NCBI GenBank assembly: GCA_904419785.1
Contig: CAJFSY010000013.1
Span: 1-51,652 of the forward strand
Direction of reading: 5' to 3'
DNA from: an uncultured Neglectibacter sp.
GTDB lineage: Bacteria > Bacillota > Clostridia > Oscillospirales > Acutalibacteraceae
DNA: 51,652 nt
Shown: in pieces, positions 25,294 to 36,829 of the stretch
Layout of the letters: each line of letters starts with the position of its first letter
How positions within the stretch are numbered: position 1 is the stretch's first letter
Made by a program: the position numbers and the translations under genes
The notes under the pieces: model-generated
The model's database searches: none
Seen by the model: only the letters and a program-made list of their open reading frames with translations
What the model was told of the DNA's origin: nothing

Positions 25294-25951
25294 AGGAGTG
25301 GTGCGGGCGTTCGCCCGGCGCGCCAAGAATCTAAAGGATAGCAAAAACGCGGCGACCGGCCTTCTTTGCTATTCCCGCTTAAAACTCTCCAAAGGGAAGG
25401 AAGCCTACAATATCAACGAGGCGTTCCCTTTGGAGGTGTTTTTCGATTTGCGCAAAGATGTGGCCAGCCTGGCTTTAGCACAGTATTTTTGCCAGCTGGC
25501 GGTGGAACTGGTGCCGGAAGGGGTGGAGTCGGAAGAATATCTCCGCCTGGTGCTGAATGCCCTGCATTTTCTCTGTAAGGGCACCAGGCCCCAGCCGGTG
25601 CTGAAAGCCATTGTGGAACTGCGTATGCTTTCAGAGGCGGGATATATGCCGAACCTGGCATATTGTGCCCAGTGTGGGGCGTATGAGTCGGAGCGCATGT
25701 ACTTTAAGATCAACCGTGGGACTTTGTATTGCAAAGACTGCTACCTGGACAACGGGGACCTTTGCGCGCCCTTGTCGCTGGCGGCGTTGACGGCTATGCG
25801 TCATATTGTATACGCCGATTTCGACCGGATATTCTCATTTTCCGTGTCCCCCGGCGCGCAGAAGGAGCTTTCTGCGGCGGCGGAAGCTTACACTGTGAAC
25901 ATTTTGCAAAAGCGCCCTAAAACGCTGGAGTTCTATTATAGCTTGCTGTAA
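25208..25951 (+). CDS. recO: DNA repair protein RecO
   Basis: A 247-residue recombination mediator that loads RecA onto SSB-coated single strands with RecF and RecR. The N-terminal OB fold (TQGLIIKEQTVGESDRLVTV) is followed by a helical domain and a zinc finger with CAQCGAYE and CKDCY. The GTG start at 25208 lies inside yqzL with GGGAGAG upstream. Length is normal. Confidence 0.95.
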   Translation: MQVQTQGLIIKEQTVGESDRLVTVLTKDEGVVRAFARRAKNLKDSKNAATGLLCYSRLKLSKGKEAYNINEAFPLEVFFDLRKDVASLALAQYFCQLAVELVPEGVESEEYLRLVLNALHFLCKGTRPQPVLKAIVELRMLSEAGYMPNLAYCAQCGAYESERMYFKINRGTLYCKDCYLDNGDLCAPLSLAALTAMRHIVYADFDRIFSFSVSPGAQKELSAAAEAYTVNILQKRPKTLEFYYSLL

Positions 25952-26097
25952 TGGAAAGTTTGATGTAAAGCGTTTGGATTTTTTTGAATGCTTTTGCCAC
26001 AGTTCGTGCAATCCCTAAAAATTTTTCGGCGTGAAAAGTTAACTAGCTTTACATAGTCTTGCTTTGAGAACACGAGTAAAATATGAGGAAACATATT

Positions 26098-28452
26098 ATG
26101 GAAAAACATTACCGAGCTTTAGAGCTGGATAAAATTTTAGAGATGGTGGCCCAAGAGGCGTCCAGCGCGGATGGAGCGGAACTGGCCAGAAAGCTGGAGC
26201 CCGTCCACACCGCGGCGGAAGCCCAATGGCTTTTGCAGGAGACAGACGCCGCCTTCGTGGCAATGGCGAAATTTGGGGCGCCGTCTTTTTATGGCATGAA
26301 AAATGTGACCAACCCTCTGCGCCGGGCTCAGGCGGGAGGTGGTCTCGGCCTGCGGGAACTGCTGGACATTGGCGCTACCCTGCGGACCATCCGTGGCCTT
26401 ACCCAATGGTGGGGAAAAAGCGAAAGCGTCCGTACCGCTTTGACCGGGCGTTTTGAGGTGCTTTCCCCGAATAAATATTTAGAAGAGAAAATATTCACCT
26501 GCATCGTCAGCGAAGAAGAGGTAGCGGACAACGCTTCCCCGGCGCTGGCGAATATCCGCCGGAAGATCCGGGCAGCGTCCCAGCGGGTGCGCGACCAGTT
26601 GGACAAGCTGATCCACTCCCCGGCCCACCAGCGGCATTTGCAGGAAAGCATCGTCACCCAGCGGGGCGGACGGTATGTGGTGCCGGTAAAAGCGGAATTC
26701 CGCGGAGAGGTGCCGGGCCTGGTCCACGATACTTCTTCCAGCGGCGCCACGGTGTTTGTGGAACCCATGAGCGTTGTGGAGGCCAACAACGAGATTCGGG
26801 TGCTTCGTTCAGATGAACAGGAGGAAATCTCCCGGATTTTGCTAGAGCTTTCTGACGAGGCCGGTTCCTTCGCGGATTCCATCATTGAAAGCTATAAGTA
26901 CGCTGTGGAATTGGACTTGATCTTTGCCAAAGCGCAGATCGCCTACCGGATGAAAGCGGTAGTTCCCCAGGTGGGGGAGGACGGCAAGATCGTCCTTCAC
27001 AGTGCCCGCCACCCACTGATCCCCAAAGAGCAGGTTGTGGCTACGGACATCACTTTGGGTGTGGATTTCGATACTTTGATCATCACCGGCCCCAATACGG
27101 GCGGTAAAACAGTGGCCCTTAAGACCATCGGCTTGTTGACGCTGATGGCCATGTGCGGCCTGATGCTGCCGGTAGGGGAAGGGAGCCGGGTTTCGGTGTT
27201 CCGTCATATTTTGGCGGATATCGGGGACGAGCAAAGCATCGAGCAATCCTTATCCACATTTTCTTCCCATATGGTGAATATCATCCGCATTTTTGAAACG
27301 GCGGATAACAGCAGCCTGATTCTTTTGGATGAATTGGGCGCCGGCACTGACCCTGTAGAGGGCGCGGCTTTGGCGGAGGCCATCATTGAAGAGCTGCGTG
27401 GAAAGGGCGTGCGGTTGGCGTGTACCACCCATTACGCGGAACTGAAAGCCTACGCCATCCAAACGGCAGGAGTGGAGAACGGCAGCTGTGAGTTCGATGT
27501 GACCACGCTACGGCCCACATACCGGCTGTTGATCGGCGTGCCTGGAAAATCCAACGCGTTTGCCATTTCAAAGCGGCTGGGTATTTCTGACCACATTGTG
27601 GAACGGGCCCAAGAACTGGTCAGCCAGGAGAGCAACGCCTTTGAGCAGGTTGTGGGAAGGCTGGAAGAGGACCGCCGGAAAATGGAGGACGAACTGGAAA
27701 CCCTGCGCGCTTCTGCGGCCCAGGCGAAACAGAGCGCTCAAGAGGCGGAACGCCTAAAGGAAGAAGCAGAACGCCAGGCCAAGAAAGAAGTGGAACGGGC
27801 CCGGCAGGAAGCCGCTCAGATCGTCCAGAAAACCAGGGCCAGAGCGGACGCTTTGGTAAACGAACTGGAAGAAATGCGCCGCCAAAAGAACAAACAGCTT
27901 TCCGCTGAGCAGAAAGCCCGGCTGCGTTCGGGCATGAAAGAGTTGGAAGGTATCTCCGACCCTGTGCGGGAACGTCGGGACGATAACTACGTGCTGCCCC
28001 GGCCTTTGGTGCCTGGAGACGATGTGTTGATCTACGATATCGACAAGGACGCCACTGTGCTGGAGGCTCCCAAAGATGGATTTGTGCTGGTGCAGGCGGG
28101 GATCATCAAGACCCGTGTTCCGTTGTCGAATATCCGCCTGCTTTCCAAACGGCAGCTGAAAAAGAAACAGCCGGGCCGCACTGTGACGAAATCTGTCTCC
28201 ACGCCTGAAGCGGCTTCCAGCTTGGATTTGCGGGGCCAGACCGTGGAAGAGGCGCTGATGGAAGTGGACGCTTTTTTGGACCGTGCTTCCCGGATGAACC
28301 TGCCGCAAGTGACGATTATCCACGGCAAAGGGACAGGCGCTTTGCGCACAGCGGTGCAGCAGCATCTGCGGCGGTGCGCTCAAGTGAAAAGCTACCGCCT
28401 GGGCACCTATGGCGAAGGCGAAAGCGGCGTCACCATTGCGGAGTTGAAATAA
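26098..28452 (+). CDS. mutS2: Endonuclease MutS2
   Basis: A 784-residue DNA-binding ATPase. After the core and clamp helices comes the ABC-type ATPase with Walker A GPNTGGKT (near residue 331), STFSSHM and Walker B LLDELGAGTDPVEG. A Glu/Arg/Lys-rich coiled coil follows (about 520-640), then an Smr nuclease domain at the C-terminus (LDLRGQTVEEAL to IIHGKGTGALR). It lacks the mismatch-recognition domain of MutS1. In Firmicutes it has been linked to blocking recombination and to rescuing collided ribosomes. ATG 26098 has GAGGA 8 bases upstream. Confidence 0.96.
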   Translation: MEKHYRALELDKILEMVAQEASSADGAELARKLEPVHTAAEAQWLLQETDAAFVAMAKFGAPSFYGMKNVTNPLRRAQAGGGLGLRELLDIGATLRTIRGLTQWWGKSESVRTALTGRFEVLSPNKYLEEKIFTCIVSEEEVADNASPALANIRRKIRAASQRVRDQLDKLIHSPAHQRHLQESIVTQRGGRYVVPVKAEFRGEVPGLVHDTSSSGATVFVEPMSVVEANNEIRVLRSDEQEEISRILLELSDEAGSFADSIIESYKYAVELDLIFAKAQIAYRMKAVVPQVGEDGKIVLHSARHPLIPKEQVVATDITLGVDFDTLIITGPNTGGKTVALKTIGLLTLMAMCGLMLPVGEGSRVSVFRHILADIGDEQSIEQSLSTFSSHMVNIIRIFETADNSSLILLDELGAGTDPVEGAALAEAIIEELRGKGVRLACTTHYAELKAYAIQTAGVENGSCEFDVTTLRPTYRLLIGVPGKSNAFAISKRLGISDHIVERAQELVSQESNAFEQVVGRLEEDRRKMEDELETLRASAAQAKQSAQEAERLKEEAERQAKKEVERARQEAAQIVQKTRARADALVNELEEMRRQKNKQLSAEQKARLRSGMKELEGISDPVRERRDDNYVLPRPLVPGDDVLIYDIDKDATVLEAPKDGFVLVQAGIIKTRVPLSNIRLLSKRQLKKKQPGRTVTKSVSTPEAASSLDLRGQTVEEALMEVDAFLDRASRMNLPQVTIIHGKGTGALRTAVQQHLRRCAQVKSYRLGTYGEGESGVTIAELK

Positions 28453-28489
28453 TCTGTCGGGAATATTGCCAAATTGTAAAGAAACTAGG

Positions 28490-28515
28490 ACCGCCCTTGC
28501 AACAAGGGCGGTTTT
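28490..28515 (+). terminator. Terminator of mutS2
   Basis: ACCGCCCTTG (28490-28499) pairs with CAAGGGCGGT (28503-28512) across a 3-base loop, followed by TTT. Confidence 0.85.
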
Positions 28516-28566
28516 GTACTAAAATGGACCTTAGTTCTGGAAGTGTTTGAAAAGGGAGGAATCCTG

Positions 28567-28884
28567 GTGGATGGGAATACCACAATAAAGTACTTGCAAA
28601 GCTACTTGAAGCAGAAGGACTTTGTTCCCGGCAGAGAGCGGGAATATTTTCTCAAGCTGGTGGAAGAGGTGGGAGAAGTGGCCCGGGCCATGTTCCACGG
28701 CAATACCCGCCAACCGGGAGAACCCATTAAAGGCACGCTGGATGAGGAACTTTGGGACGTGATGTATTTCACCTTGTGTTTGGCCAATCTCTACGGCATC
28801 GATATGGAAGAGGCCATTCGGGAGAAAGAAGAGCTGAACAATCAGCGCTGGCACGACCAGTATCCCTTTGAAACAGGCCGGTAA
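28567..28884 (+). CDS. MazG-like nucleotide pyrophosphohydrolase
   Basis: A 105-residue all-helical protein. The metal-binding signature LVEEVGEVARAM followed by DEELWDVMYFTLCLANLYG is the MazG/dUTPase-like EExxE...ExxD pattern, so it probably hydrolyses a nucleoside triphosphate to the monophosphate and pyrophosphate, a house-cleaning role. GTG 28567 has GGGAGGA 6 bases upstream. It ends 71 bases before htpG and may share its transcript. Confidence 0.88.
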   Translation: MDGNTTIKYLQSYLKQKDFVPGREREYFLKLVEEVGEVARAMFHGNTRQPGEPIKGTLDEELWDVMYFTLCLANLYGIDMEEAIREKEELNNQRWHDQYPFETGR

Positions 28885-28955
28885 GCGGCCCCTGGTTTGT
28901 TTGCGCACAGCCTTTGGGCTGTTTGTTTATAATCGAAAGGAAGTTAGAATCGAGT

Positions 28956-32994
<4,039 letters not shown>

Positions 32995-32996
<2 letters not shown>

Positions 32997-33029
32997 AAAG
33001 AGGGAGAGAAGCAATTCTCTCCCTTTTTT
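32995..33029. terminator. Bidirectional terminator, tadA and thioesterase
   Basis: AGGGAGAGAA (33001-33010) pairs with TTCTCTCCCT (33015-33024) with T-runs on both strands. Confidence 0.9.
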
Positions 33030-33033
33030 ATAG

Positions 33034-33522
33034 TTAGTTGTATGCTTGCTCAGCGGCTTTTTCAGCGCGGCGCCGTTCTTTGCGGTAGTTATAACGATCT
33101 CTGGCGGCTTCCCATTCCCGTTTTTCCTCTTCAGTAGCCAGTACCAATCTGGGCACTTCCACAGGGCGTTCATTTTCGTCCAGGGCCACCATAACCAGGT
33201 AGGCTACGTTGATCAAACGCTTGTTGCCGCTGAGTTCTTCCACGTAGGTGCGCACACATACTTCCATAGAGGTTCTTCCCGTATAGGTGATATATCCGCA
33301 CAATACGATGGTATCATTGCCGTAAGCGGGGCCTTCGAACCGCAGATTGTCCACCGAGGCGGTAGTTACGTTGCAGTTGGAATGACGGCGGGCCACCACA
33401 CCGGCCACTACGTCGATCCATTCCATCAGTCTGCCGCCAAATAATCTTTTGTAGCCATTCAGGCTGGATTGGGACAAAATCTGTACCTGTTCGGTATAAG
33501 AGTCCCTCACATATTTTTCCAT
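33034..33522 (-). CDS. Acyl-CoA thioesterase, hotdog fold
   Basis: A 162-residue acyl-CoA hydrolase of the YciA/BACH type. Motifs: GGRLMEWIDVVAGVVARRHS with the catalytic acid in the helix, then TASVDNLRFEGPAYGNDTI. It probably releases free fatty acid and CoA from acyl-CoA. The basic C-terminal tail (YNYRKERRRAEKAA) is longer than usual. AAGGGAG lies 6 bases before ATG. It has its own promoter. Confidence 0.92.
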   Translation of the reverse strand: MEKYVRDSYTEQVQILSQSSLNGYKRLFGGRLMEWIDVVAGVVARRHSNCNVTTASVDNLRFEGPAYGNDTIVLCGYITYTGRTSMEVCVRTYVEELSGNKRLINVAYLVMVALDENERPVEVPRLVLATEEEKREWEAARDRYNYRKERRRAEKAAEQAYN

Positions 33523-33569
33523 AAGCGTCTCCCTTCTGCAGCTCTTACAAATGCTGTTTCTTGGTCCTT

Positions 33570-33598
33570 ATTATACCCCATGGGTATGCAGGATTCAA
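33570..33598 (-). promoter_or_regulatory. Thioesterase promoter with dyad
   Basis: Minus-strand TTGAAT (33598-33593) and TATAAT (33575-33570) are 17 bases apart. ATACCC-CAT-GGGTAT (33573-33587 region) is a 6-3-6 palindrome overlapping the -10 and spacer, a possible operator. Confidence 0.75.
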
Positions 33599-33628
33599 CG
33601 GGGCGGTCTTGCAGGAGCGCTGTGGGAG

Positions 33629-33661
33629 AAAAAAGAGAGGGCCGTTTTTACGGTCCTCTCT
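33629..33661 (-). terminator. Terminator of the redox fusion gene
   Basis: AGAGAGGGCCG (33634-33644) pairs with CGGTCCTCTCT (33651-33661, one wobble) and is followed on the minus strand by TTTTTTCTCC. Confidence 0.85.
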
Positions 33662-33736
33662 CGTTTGCTATAAATATACCAGGCAGCAGACTTTCTGTTT
33701 TTAAAACCTAAAGCTTTAAGCGCGGTGACGCATGGC

Positions 33737-36313
33737 TTAGCAGGTAGCGCCGCCCTTTACGTCCAGCTGCAGGTTCTCTTCTTTGCGGGCCAGAAGATCG
33801 TTGGAAAGCAGCTGCTCTTGGACATTTTCAAATCCCAGACGCTCTACGGTGTCGGCAAAGCGTTCGCCGGTAAGTCCCTGCTCCCGGAACAGAAGGATGG
33901 CTTTTTCGATGATTTGCATCACTTCTTCTTTGTCGGTAAAGACTTTCTCCAGATAGCGGCCCCGGGCAACTTTTTTGCCCCAACGTCCGCCGATATAGAC
34001 ACGGTAACCGCTGGTGTACCCTTCCAGCGCTTTGAAGGGGCACTTGCCTACGCAGCGTCCGCAGTGGTTGCAGGCGCTGTCGTCGATCACCACTTTGCCG
34101 TCTTTTACTACAGGCACTTTGATGGGGCAGGCGTTGACGACCTGGCATACCTTGCAGCCACGGCACTTATCCAGGTTGATCTGGGGCACTTTCTGGCCGA
34201 TCACACCCAGGTCGTTCAGGTCGGGCTTGACGCAGTTGTTGGGGCAGCCGCCTACAGCGATTTTGAATTTATGGGGCAGCTTTACATCGCTGTAGCCGTG
34301 GAAGAACCGCTCGTGGATTTCCTCGCTGATGGCGAAGGTATCGATCAGGCCGTATTGGCAGGTAGTGCCCTTGCAGGAGACCACCGGCCGCACCTTGGAG
34401 CCGGTACCGCCGGTTTCCAGGCCGCTTTGGGCCAGAAGTTCCCGGAGAGGCTCGATATTGTCGAAGGGAACATGCTGGATCTCCAGGGTCAAGCGGGAGG
34501 TCATAGCTACTTGGCCGTTGCCGAAGCGTTCCGCCGCTTCTGTGATGGCGCGCATTTCCTCAGCGGTGATTTTGCCGTTGCGGGTGATCACGCGGCCATT
34601 GAAGCAATCAGGGGTGGTTTTGTCCCACAGGAAGCCCAGGGCTTTCACACGGGTGACTTCTTCCGGGGGCACAGAAGCGCCCGGCGCTTTGACCCGCACT
34701 TCGGTGAAAGCGGTAGAGCCTTCCAACACCAAAGTGTTTTCATAGCCGAAGAAGCGCAGCCGGTTTTGCAGGAAATAGGCACGTTTGCCCCGGGCGCAAA
34801 CAAGCAGAAGTTTCTCGTCTTTGCCAATGCCTTCCAAGGGGCCGTTGACTTTGGAAAGGTCCACAAATACGGCGCCGCGGATAGTGGGCTGGGGATTTAC
34901 GTCGATGACTTTATAGCCTTCCGCTTCCCCGGCAGCATATTGGGCGGGAGTCATACTCTGCATAGCTCCGGAGAGCTTGTTCTCCAGAATATACACAGCC
35001 TGCACAAAAGGATGGATGGCAGTAGAGAAGGGAGGAGCGTAAGCAAAATCCAGATTCTCAAAATCTTCCAACTTGGCGTTCATGGAGATGCCCATCACAG
35101 CGATATCCACCATTTTGTCCACTGCTCCGGGACCCAGTACCTGGATGCCCAATAACTGGTGGGTATCTTTGTCGGCAATGAGCTTGGTGGCAAAGAAAGC
35201 GGCTCCGGGATAATAATGGGCTTTGTCGTCAGTAACAGCCAGAACGGTTTCTACGTTGTAGCCGGCTTCCCGGGCGGCGGCTTCTGTCAAGCCGGTACGG
35301 CCGCAGTTCAGGCCGGGGAGTTTTACCACGCCAGTGCCCAGCACGCCGGGGTATTTTTTGTTCTCACCGTTCAAATCCTGGGCCAGAGTGCGTCCTTCCA
35401 AGTTGGCGGAAGAGCCCATGGGGGACCACTGGGCCTTGCCGGTTAAGCGGTTCTTCACCATGGCGCAGTCGCCGGCAGAATATACGTCTGCAATGCTGGT
35501 GCGCAGCTGCTCGTCCACCAAGATCGTTCCCTTGAACATCTCGATTCCGGTATCGTTCAAGAAAGCGGTGTTGGGACGGATGCCCGCAGACAAAGCCACC
35601 ACGCCGCAGGGCAGCAGGCCGCTTTCTGTCTGAACACCGGTAACGCCGTTTTGTCCAAGGATCGCCTGGGCTTTAGTGCCGGTGAGCACCCGCACGCCCT
35701 TTTGCTGCAAATGCCGCTTGGCGTAATTGGCCATTTCGGGGTCCAGCACGCCGGGCATCAGCTGAGAAGCCACTTCCACCACTGTGACGGAAACACCCCG
35801 GTCCAGCAGGTTTTCCGCCAGTTCCAGGCCGATAAAGCCGCCGCCGATGACCACAGCCTTTTTTACATCGTTTTGTGTCAGATAATCCCGCATAGCGATG
35901 GCGTCTTCAGGAGCGCGCATGGGGAATACGCCGGGCAGGTCCACACCCTCGATGGGAGGTTTGACTGCGGAGGCGCCGGTGGCGATGATCAGTTTATCAT
36001 AGCTGTAGGTTTCCTCTTCGCCGTTTTCCAAGTTTTTAACGGTGACTTTCTTTGCCACGGGGTCTACGTGGGTAGCTTCCCGCAGAGTGTGGACTTCCAC
36101 ACCGGTAAGCCCCTGGTATTTCTGAGGAGTGTTCACGATCAGCTCGGCCTTGTCCTGGATAGAGCCGCCTACATAATAGGGCAATCCGCAGCCTGCGTAA
36201 GAGATATCCGCGCCTTTGGTGATGATCACCACCTCATCGGCCCGGTTTTCCCGCTTACATTTGGCGGCAGCTTTCGTACCAGCGGCCACGCCGCCAATCA
36301 CCAGAATTTTCAT
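33737..36313 (-). CDS. CoA-disulfide reductase / rhodanese / siroheme sulfite reductase-like / ferredoxin fusion
   Basis: An 858-residue cytoplasmic redox enzyme. Parts in order: FAD/NAD(P)H disulfide reductase (about 1-445) with VIGGVAAG, Cys42 in the CoA-disulfide-reductase motif YAGCGLPYY and the GDCAMV FAD motif; rhodanese-like domain (about 455-545) with active-site Cys506 in LLVCARGKRAY; a sulfite/nitrite reductase half domain (about 560-700) with cysteines C647, C652, C690 and C694 (CKGTTC, CPNNC) for siroheme/4Fe-4S; and an 8-Cys ferredoxin domain (CRGCKVCQVVNACP, CNHCGRCVGKCP). The first two parts match NAD(P)H-dependent persulfide reductases. The whole suggests reduction of persulfide, polysulfide or sulfite to sulfide in one chain. 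It follows a DUF134 gene by one base. Confidence 0.9.
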   Translation of the reverse strand: MKILVIGGVAAGTKAAAKCKRENRADEVVIITKGADISYAGCGLPYYVGGSIQDKAELIVNTPQKYQGLTGVEVHTLREATHVDPVAKKVTVKNLENGEEETYSYDKLIIATGASAVKPPIEGVDLPGVFPMRAPEDAIAMRDYLTQNDVKKAVVIGGGFIGLELAENLLDRGVSVTVVEVASQLMPGVLDPEMANYAKRHLQQKGVRVLTGTKAQAILGQNGVTGVQTESGLLPCGVVALSAGIRPNTAFLNDTGIEMFKGTILVDEQLRTSIADVYSAGDCAMVKNRLTGKAQWSPMGSSANLEGRTLAQDLNGENKKYPGVLGTGVVKLPGLNCGRTGLTEAAAREAGYNVETVLAVTDDKAHYYPGAAFFATKLIADKDTHQLLGIQVLGPGAVDKMVDIAVMGISMNAKLEDFENLDFAYAPPFSTAIHPFVQAVYILENKLSGAMQSMTPAQYAAGEAEGYKVIDVNPQPTIRGAVFVDLSKVNGPLEGIGKDEKLLLVCARGKRAYFLQNRLRFFGYENTLVLEGSTAFTEVRVKAPGASVPPEEVTRVKALGFLWDKTTPDCFNGRVITRNGKITAEEMRAITEAAERFGNGQVAMTSRLTLEIQHVPFDNIEPLRELLAQSGLETGGTGSKVRPVVSCKGTTCQYGLIDTFAISEEIHERFFHGYSDVKLPHKFKIAVGGCPNNCVKPDLNDLGVIGQKVPQINLDKCRGCKVCQVVNACPIKVPVVKDGKVVIDDSACNHCGRCVGKCPFKALEGYTSGYRVYIGGRWGKKVARGRYLEKVFTDKEEVMQIIEKAILLFREQGLTGERFADTVERLGFENVQEQLLSNDLLARKEENLQLDVKGGATC

Positions 36314-36314
36314 A

Positions 36315-36668
36315 TCAGTTTTCCTTTCCCTGCCTATGGCAGCAATGGGTTTCCCCGGCGCATTCCGGCCGAGGTGCGGCGCAAACCATCACATCCCCGC
36401 CCTCAATTACCAAACGCCGGCCTTCTACAAGGGCCTGGGCCACTTTTCGGCGGCCTTCCTCATAGATCCGTGTCACAGTGGTGCGGGAAATGTTCATCCT
36501 TACCGCGCATTGTTCCTGGGTAAGGTGCTTATAGTCCAAAAGCCGGATGACTTCAAAAGCGTCTACTCCCAGCACCACGGGTTCACTGATGGAAGAGGTT
36601 TTTTTAGGAATGAATTCCGTTACCTGGGGCATAGAACAGATACACCGGCATTTATTGGGCCTGGCCAA
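36315..36668 (-). CDS. DUF134 / UPF0251 putative DNA-binding protein
   Basis: A 117-residue protein recognised by its start ARPNKCRCICSMP and by a helix-turn-helix LTQEQCAVRMNISRTTVTRIYEE. DUF134 proteins are presumed transcription factors, often beside redox or iron-sulfur genes. Extra cysteines (Cys at about 8, 10 and a C-terminal CAGETHCCH) could bind metal or sense redox state. TTG 36668 is the start: GGAGGG lies 6 bases upstream and homology begins there. It is first in the operon with the redox fusion, so it probably controls it. Confidence 0.9.
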   Translation of the reverse strand: MARPNKCRCICSMPQVTEFIPKKTSSISEPVVLGVDAFEVIRLLDYKHLTQEQCAVRMNISRTTVTRIYEEGRRKVAQALVEGRRLVIEGGDVMVCAAPRPECAGETHCCHRQGKEN

Positions 36669-36702
36669 ACAAATCCCTCCTTTCACCCTTTCTGTTGCTT
36701 TT

Positions 36703-36731
36703 ATTTTACTCCAATTACGGACATATGTCAA
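36703..36731 (-). promoter_or_regulatory. Promoter of the DUF134/redox operon
   Basis: Minus-strand TTGACA (36731-36726) and TAAAAT (36708-36703), exact 17-base spacer, 35 bases before the TTG start. Confidence 0.85.
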
Positions 36732-36802
36732 TAAAGGAGAGTTAGTCATAATCTTATTTATATAGAGATCACACTATTGCATCAAACTAAAAAAGCATAG
36801 GA

Positions 36803-36826
36803 AAAGGGAGGGGTTTCCCTCCCTTT
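36803..36826 (-). terminator. Terminator of the TetM-like GTPase gene
   Basis: AAAGGGAGGG pairs with CCCTCCCTTT around a short loop at about 36814-36817, just past the stop codon at 36830. The minus-strand tail is TTTTCCTATGCTTTTT. Confidence 0.75.
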
Positions 36827-36829
36827 ATT

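Noticed and set aside
28885-28955. CIRCE or heat-shock operator before htpG
   Set aside because: Only a short CAGCC-TTTG-GGCTG hairpin is present; the TTAGCACTC-type repeats are absent.
33725-35155. Plus-strand frame of 476 codons opposite the redox fusion gene
   Set aside because: No ribosome binding site or recognisable domain. The minus strand carries clear FAD, rhodanese and ferredoxin motifs.
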